A stretch of 64,000 bases of DNA, taken from positions 2,232,001 to 2,296,000 of the forward strand of contig NZ_FNKU01000001.1 of assembly GCF_900100365.1 (NCBI RefSeq). Direction: 5' to 3'. The notes below the pieces were generated by a model, which saw only the letters and a list, made by a program, of their open reading frames with translations, had not been told where the DNA came from and searched no databases. The position numbers were made by a program, and so were the translations under genes. Of the stretch, positions 58,184 through 64,000 are shown piece by piece. Each line of letters opens with the position of its first letter. The stretch's first letter is position 1. The stretch comes from Pseudomonas cannabina. GTDB taxonomy: Bacteria; Pseudomonadota; Gammaproteobacteria; Pseudomonadales; Pseudomonadaceae.

Positions 58184-60562
58184 CTACTTCCTTAACGTGG
58201 CGTTTAACCTCTCCTCAAGCGAGGTGAGGATAGCAAGTGTCGTTGCGTTTACCTCATCGTCATTAAGAGTGCGCGATGGATGCTGCCAGGTCAAGCCGAC
58301 TGCAAGGCTTTTTCTATGTGGATCAATGCCTTTACCCTGGTAAACATCAAATAACCTGAGGTCCGTGAGCCACTCGCCTGCATTTTCACGGATTACGTCC
58401 AGAACGGCACTGGCTGAAACGTCACGATCGGCCAGCAACGCCAGGTCGCGGCGCACTTCAGGAAAGCGCGACAGCTCGTGGAATTTCGGCAAACGACCTG
58501 TAGCAACTTCGGCCAGCACCAGCTCGAAAACGAACACCGGACGATCCAGACCCAGGGTTTTCGACAATTCCGGATGGATGGCGCCCAGAAAGCCGACTTC
58601 ACGACCGTCGCGCAAAATGCGCGCAGTCTGGCCAGGGTGCAAGGCTGGATGCTGACCCGGCGTGAAGGTGAATTCACCCAACGCACCGGCAAAACCCAGA
58701 ACCGCTTCGACATCGGCTTTGACGTCGAAGAAGTCGACGGCATCGCGACCTTGCGCCCAGCCTTCCGGCAGGCGGCTGCCGCATACCACGCCGGCGAGCA
58801 TCGGCTCTTGCTTCAAACCATCGAGTTGGCCGACGAAGCGCAGGCCGCTTTCGAACATGCGCACGCGATCCTGCTGACGGTTGAGGTTGTGCTGCAAGGC
58901 TTTGACCAGCCCCGGCCACAACGAGGCGCGCATGGCGGCCATGTCGTTGGAGATCGGGTTGGCCAGCAGCAGTGGCTTGGCGCCCGGCGTGAACAGTTCG
59001 AACCACTTCGGGTCGATGAAGCTGTAAGTGATGGCTTCCTGATAACCGCGCGCAACCAGCAGACGACGCAGCTCTGGCAGATCGCCTTTGGCTTCGGCCT
59101 TGGCTTGTGGAGCGAGACGTGCTTGCGGGTAACGAACCGGCAGACGGTTGTAGCCGTATAGACGCGCCAGCTCTTCGATCAGATCGACTTCAAGGCTGAT
59201 GTCGAAACGATGACTTGGCACGTCTACACGCCACTGGCCGTCGGCTTCGGCAGACACTGTCAGGCCAAGGCCTGTCAGCAGACGCTCGATCTCGGCGTTC
59301 TCGATGACCAGACCGAGCATTTGCTCGACACGGCTGGCACGCAGCGTAACCGGCGCAATCGACGGCAGGTGCTGCTCGCTGACCACTTCTATGACCGGAC
59401 CGGCTTCGCCACCGGTGATTTCCAACAACAAGCCAGTGGCCCGCTCCATCGCTTCACGGGCCAATTGCCAGTCCACACCACGCTCGAAACGGTGTGAGGC
59501 ATCTGTGTGCAGGCCGTAGGAGCGAGCCTTGCCCGCCACCGAGATGGTGTCGAAGAACGCGCTTTCGAGGAAGATATCGCGAGTACCAGCCGTGACGCCG
59601 CTGTGCTCGCCGCCTATCACGCCGGCGATGGCCAGTGCGCGCTGGTGGTCGGCGATGACCAGTGTGTCGGCACGCAGGCTGACTTCCTGGCCGTCGAGCA
59701 GAACGAGCTTCTCGCCCTCCTCGGCCATGCGCACACGGATGCCGCCGTTGATTTCGGACAGATCGAACGCATGCAGTGGTTGACCCAGCTCGAGCATCAC
59801 GTAGTTGGTGATGTCGACAGCGGCATCGATGCTGCGCACATCGGACCGACGCAGGCGCTCGACCATCCACAGCGGAGTCGGACGCGACAGGTCGACATTG
59901 CGGATTACGCGGCCCAGGTAACGCGGGCACGCCGCAGGAGCCAGCACTTCAACCGGACGCACTTCGTCGTGCACCGCGCTGACCGCTGCAATCTGCGGGC
60001 GGGTGACTTCGGCGGCATACAGCGCGCCGACTTCACGGGCAAGACCAGCCACTGACAGGCAATCGCCACGGTTCGGGGTCAGGTCGACCTCGATGCTGGC
60101 GTCGTCCAGGCCCAGATAGACACGAATGTCCTGACCGACCGGCGCATCAGCCGCCAGCTCCATCAGGCCATCGTTGCCCTCACCGGCCTGTAGTTCGGCA
60201 GCGGAACACAGCATGCCGTTGGACTCGACGCCGCGCAGTTTGGCTTTCTTGATCTTGAAGTCGCCCGGCAGCTCGGCACCGATCATGGCGAACGGAATTT
60301 TCAGGCCCGGACGCACATTCGGCGCACCGCAGACGACCTGAAAGGTCTCGCTGCCATTGCTGACCTGGCACACACGAAGCTTGTCGGCATCAGGGTGTTG
60401 CTCGGTGCTCAGCACCTCGCCCACCACGACACCGGTGAAAACGCCGGCGGCCAGCGTCACGCTGTCAACCTCAAGACCGGCCATCGACAGACGAGCAACC
60501 AGCTCGTCGCGGGAAACCTGCGGGCTTACCCAGCCACGCAGCCATTGTTCACTGAATTTCAT
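58184..60562 (-). CDS. pheT: Phenylalanyl-tRNA synthetase beta subunit
   Basis: 792 residues. N-terminal tRNA-binding (EMAP-like) domain (FTGVVVGEVLSTEQHPDADK), B3/B4 editing domain, B5 domains and C-terminal anticodon-binding FDX-ACB domain (LPKFHELSRFPEVRRDLALL). 3 bp before ihfA. Confidence 0.96.
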   Translation of the reverse strand: MKFSEQWLRGWVSPQVSRDELVARLSMAGLEVDSVTLAAGVFTGVVVGEVLSTEQHPDADKLRVCQVSNGSETFQVVCGAPNVRPGLKIPFAMIGAELPGDFKIKKAKLRGVESNGMLCSAAELQAGEGNDGLMELAADAPVGQDIRVYLGLDDASIEVDLTPNRGDCLSVAGLAREVGALYAAEVTRPQIAAVSAVHDEVRPVEVLAPAACPRYLGRVIRNVDLSRPTPLWMVERLRRSDVRSIDAAVDITNYVMLELGQPLHAFDLSEINGGIRVRMAEEGEKLVLLDGQEVSLRADTLVIADHQRALAIAGVIGGEHSGVTAGTRDIFLESAFFDTISVAGKARSYGLHTDASHRFERGVDWQLAREAMERATGLLLEITGGEAGPVIEVVSEQHLPSIAPVTLRASRVEQMLGLVIENAEIERLLTGLGLTVSAEADGQWRVDVPSHRFDISLEVDLIEELARLYGYNRLPVRYPQARLAPQAKAEAKGDLPELRRLLVARGYQEAITYSFIDPKWFELFTPGAKPLLLANPISNDMAAMRASLWPGLVKALQHNLNRQQDRVRMFESGLRFVGQLDGLKQEPMLAGVVCGSRLPEGWAQGRDAVDFFDVKADVEAVLGFAGALGEFTFTPGQHPALHPGQTARILRDGREVGFLGAIHPELSKTLGLDRPVFVFELVLAEVATGRLPKFHELSRFPEVRRDLALLADRDVSASAVLDVIRENAGEWLTDLRLFDVYQGKGIDPHRKSLAVGLTWQHPSRTLNDDEVNATTLAILTSLEERLNATLRK

Positions 60563-60590
60563 CCTGCTCTCCTGAAAGGTTCGTTACGAC

Positions 60591-61658
<1,068 letters not shown>

Positions 61659-61711
61659 TTATGACGTTTAACACCGACCCCGGAAAACCGGGGCCAGTGA
61701 TTGTCGGGGAC

Positions 61712-62068
61712 TTAGGCCAAAGTGGCTTTAGCTTTCTCGACAATCGCAGCAAACGCCGCTTTTTCGTTCACTGCCAGATCAGCCAGAACCTTACGGTCGA
61801 TCTCGATGGACGCTTTTTTCAGGCCGGCAATGAAACGGCTGTAGGACAGACCGTTAACACGAGCACCAGCGTTGATACGAGCGATCCACAGAGCGCGGAA
61901 CTGACGTTTTTTCTGACGACGGTCACGGTAGGCGTATTGGCCTGCCTTGATTACCGCTTGCTTGGCAACACGGAATACGCGTGAACGCGCGCCGTAGTAG
62001 CCTTTTGCAAGTTTCAGAATTTTTTTGTGACGCTTACGGGCAATGACGCCACGCTTTACACGAGCCAT
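61712..62068 (-). CDS. rplT: 50S ribosomal protein L20
   Basis: 118 residues, [20 protein letters not shown] and the rest typical of L20. Also an autoregulator of rpmI-rplT in other bacteria. Confidence 0.97.
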
Positions 62069-62097
62069 GAGTTACTTCCTCTATATCTTGATCAAAA

Positions 62098-62292
62098 TTA
62101 ACGAAGGCGCAGCATGCGCTCGACTTTTGCCACGTCAGACGGATGCAGCAAGCTGCTACCGCGCAGTTGACGCTTACGCTTTGTCGACATTTTGGTCAGG
62201 ATGTGGCTCTTGAAAGCGTGTTTGTGCTTGATGCCGTTAGCAGTTTTCAAAAACCGCTTAGCTGCACCACTTTTAGTCTTCATCTTTGGCAT
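62098..62292 (-). CDS. rpmI: 50S ribosomal protein L35
   Basis: 64 residues, [20 protein letters not shown]. The 60-bp gap to infC has an inverted repeat AACCAC/GTGGTT. Confidence 0.97.
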   Translation of the reverse strand: MPKMKTKSGAAKRFLKTANGIKHKHAFKSHILTKMSTKRKRQLRGSSLLHPSDVAKVERMLRLR

Positions 62293-62352
62293 GTTCGGAT
62301 ACTCCGCATTCAGTTGATAAATATAACCACAAGGCCTGCCGTGCCCTGGTGG

Positions 62353-62901
62353 TTATTTCTTCTTTTTCGGGGCGATGACCATGATCAGCTGGCGTCCTTC
62401 CATCTTAGGATGCTGTTCGACGGAACCGTATTCGAGCAGGTCACCTTCAACCCGCTTCAACAGCTCCATACCCAGCTCCTGGTGGGCCATCTCACGACCG
62501 CGGAATCTCAACGATACCTTGGCCCTGTCCCCGTCACTCAGGAAACGTACCAGGTTGCGTAGTTTTACCTGGTAATCCCCTTCCTCCGTCCCTGGACGAA
62601 ACTTGATTTCTTTAACCTGGATCTGCTTCTGGTTTTTCTTCGCTGCAGCAACCTGTTTCTTCTTCTCGAAGATCGATTTGCCGTAATCCATCACACGGCA
62701 GACCGGAGGTACTGCGTCGGCAGAAATCTCTACCAGATCCAGCTTCGCCTCTTCGGCTATACGAAGCGCTTCATCAATCGAGACGATGCCAATCTGCTCG
62801 CCGTCAGCGCCAATTAAACGAACCTCGCGGGCCGAGATATTCTCATTGATCGGGGCCTTGGGTGCAGCTCGTTTATCTTGTCTCATTTCACGCTTAATAA
62901 T
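62353..62901 (-). CDS. infC: Translation initiation factor IF-3
   Basis: 182 residues if it starts at the ATT at 62901 (or the next ATT): the sequence GGAGTAATT ATT ATT AAG places a strong Shine-Dalgarno there, while ATG 62886 has none. An AUU start is known for infC and lets IF-3 repress its own synthesis. Body typical ([40 protein letters not shown]). Confidence 0.93.
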   Translation of the reverse strand: MIKREMRQDKRAAPKAPINENISAREVRLIGADGEQIGIVSIDEALRIAEEAKLDLVEISADAVPPVCRVMDYGKSIFEKKKQVAAAKKNQKQIQVKEIKFRPGTEEGDYQVKLRNLVRFLSDGDRAKVSLRFRGREMAHQELGMELLKRVEGDLLEYGSVEQHPKMEGRQLIMVIAPKKKK

Positions 62902-62903
62902 AA

Positions 62904-64000
62904 TTACTCCGTATCTTGGCGACCACGCCGGGAAACCGCTTGTGCGAGGAATTCAGCGAACTGGGCGACCGGCATCGAGCCAAGGTCAGCGCCTTCACGT
63001 GTACGCACAGCGACAGTTTGCATTTCAACTTCCCGATCTCCGATGACGAGGAGATAAGGAACCTTGAGCAAAGTATGCTCGCGGATTTTAAAGCCGATCT
63101 TTTCATTTCTCAAGTTGGACTTGGCACGAAACCCGCTTTCGGCCAGAGTTTTTTCCACTTCAAGGGCAAAATCGGCCTGTTTGTCAGTGATATTCATGAT
63201 CACAGCCTGCGTCGGCGCCAGCCAGGCTGGAAACGCGCCTTCGTAATGCTCGATCAGAATTCCGATGAAACGCTCGAACGACCCAAGAATGGCACGATGC
63301 AACATGACCGGATTCTTGCGACTGTTGTCTTCCGAAACGTACTCGGCACTCAAACGGATCGGCAGATTGAAGTCCAGCTGCAAAGTGCCGCACTGCCATA
63401 CCCGGCCGAGACAGTCCTTGAGGGAAAACTCGATTTTCGGCCCGTAAAACGCGCCTTCGCCCGGCTGCAGATCATAAGGCAGACCTGCGCTGTCGAGCGC
63501 CGAGGCCAGTGCCGATTCGGCACGATCCCAAAGCTCGTCGGAGCCTACACGCTTTTCAGGGCGAGTGGACAATTTGAGTTCGATATCCTTGAAACCGAAA
63601 TCGGCGTAGACAGCCAGCGTCAGCTTGATGAACGCGGCGGACTCGGCCTGCATCTGATCTTCGGTGCAGAAGATATGCGCGTCATCCTGCGTGAAACCAC
63701 GTACACGCATGATGCCGTGCAGCGCACCCGACGGCTCGTTACGGTGGCAGGCGCCGAACTCGGCCAGACGCATCGGCAGCTCGCGGTAGCTTTTAAGGCC
63801 CTGATTGAACACCTGCACGTGGCACGGGCAGTTCATCGGCTTGATGGCGTAGTCGCGACTTTCGGACTCGGTGGTGAACATGTTGTCAGCGTAGTTGGCC
63901 CAGTGCCCGGATTTTTCCCACAGCGAGCGATCGACCACTTGCGGGGTCTTGATCTCAAGGTAGCCGTTTTCACGCTGCACTTTGCGCATGTACTGCTCGA
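62904..64000 (-). CDS. thrS: Threonyl-tRNA synthetase, C-terminal two-thirds
   Basis: The gene runs off the right end of the window; 365 codons are visible. Class II motifs: [30 protein letters not shown] (motif 2) and [20 protein letters not shown] (motif 3), then the anticodon-binding domain. Its stop overlaps the infC start region by a few bases. Confidence 0.95.
   Translation of the reverse strand, partial: EQYMRKVQRENGYLEIKTPQVVDRSLWEKSGHWANYADNMFTTESESRDYAIKPMNCPCHVQVFNQGLKSYRELPMRLAEFGACHRNEPSGALHGIMRVRGFTQDDAHIFCTEDQMQAESAAFIKLTLAVYADFGFKDIELKLSTRPEKRVGSDELWDRAESALASALDSAGLPYDLQPGEGAFYGPKIEFSLKDCLGRVWQCGTLQLDFNLPIRLSAEYVSEDNSRKNPVMLHRAILGSFERFIGILIEHYEGAFPAWLAPTQAVIMNITDKQADFALEVEKTLAESGFRAKSNLRNEKIGFKIREHTLLKVPYLLVIGDREVEMQTVAVRTREGADLGSMPVAQFAEFLAQAVSRRGRQDTE

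Overview
The window is a Pseudomonas chromosome segment, most likely from the P. syringae group. The evidence is the gene order thrS-infC-rpmI-rplT-pheS-pheT-ihfA-merR-tRNA-Pro, the close-to-Pseudomonas protein sequences of these genes, the GC-rich codon use and the type of insertion sequences. The species level is an inference.

Regions. (1) 1-3.7 kb: chromosome, with the end of one SDR gene, a second SDR gene and a SorC-type sugar-responsive regulator, then a periplasmic protein of unknown function and a two-gene pair (Pro-rich peptide plus two-TM protein) whose second gene is broken by a 99-bp MITE. (2) 3776-7450: four mobile elements stacked end to end, each bounded by CTAG: an IS5-like element (IS-A), a different IS5-family element (IS-B), a 100-bp MITE-like piece, and a second, inverted IS-A. 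(3) 7930-57426: a 49.5-kb lambdoid siphophage prophage integrated in tRNA-Pro(GGG), with 50-bp att repeats. (4) 57.38-64 kb: the conserved host translation cluster.

The prophage is laid out like lambda in mirror image. The immunity region (43.1-45.7 kb) has cro (-) and a cI/S24 repressor (+) with phased operators, and downstream of cI, in the position of lambda rexAB, a coupled two-gene cassette (DUF6978-like and DUF1828/1829-like) closed by tandem terminators. Leftward from cro runs the early operon (KilAC regulator, O-like and P-like replication genes with an iteron origin, NinB, NinG, a Q-like gene) and then the late genes: tRNA, membrane proteins, terminase, portal, protease/scaffold, capsid, connectors, a lambda-type tail (G/GT frameshift, H, M, L, K, I, J), fibres, GH19 endolysin, Rz/Rz1 and an SGNH esterase. 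Rightward from an operator-covered PL-like promoter at 45.68 kb lies a long structured leader with a perfect boxA, a second structured non-coding block with its own terminator, then ERF recombinase, YqaJ exonuclease, SSB, a C5-methyltransferase split at a G8 tract, a lambda-type phosphatase, an excisionase candidate and integrase.

The prophage shows decay: a MITE inside a tail gene (restored exactly when the MITE and one target copy are removed), in-frame amber codons in the tail terminator and in a membrane/coiled-coil gene, and the split methyltransferase. The most novel-looking items are the two structured RNA blocks in the early leader, the rexAB-position cassette, the initiator-like phage tRNA, the G-tract methyltransferase and the CTAG stacking of transposable elements.
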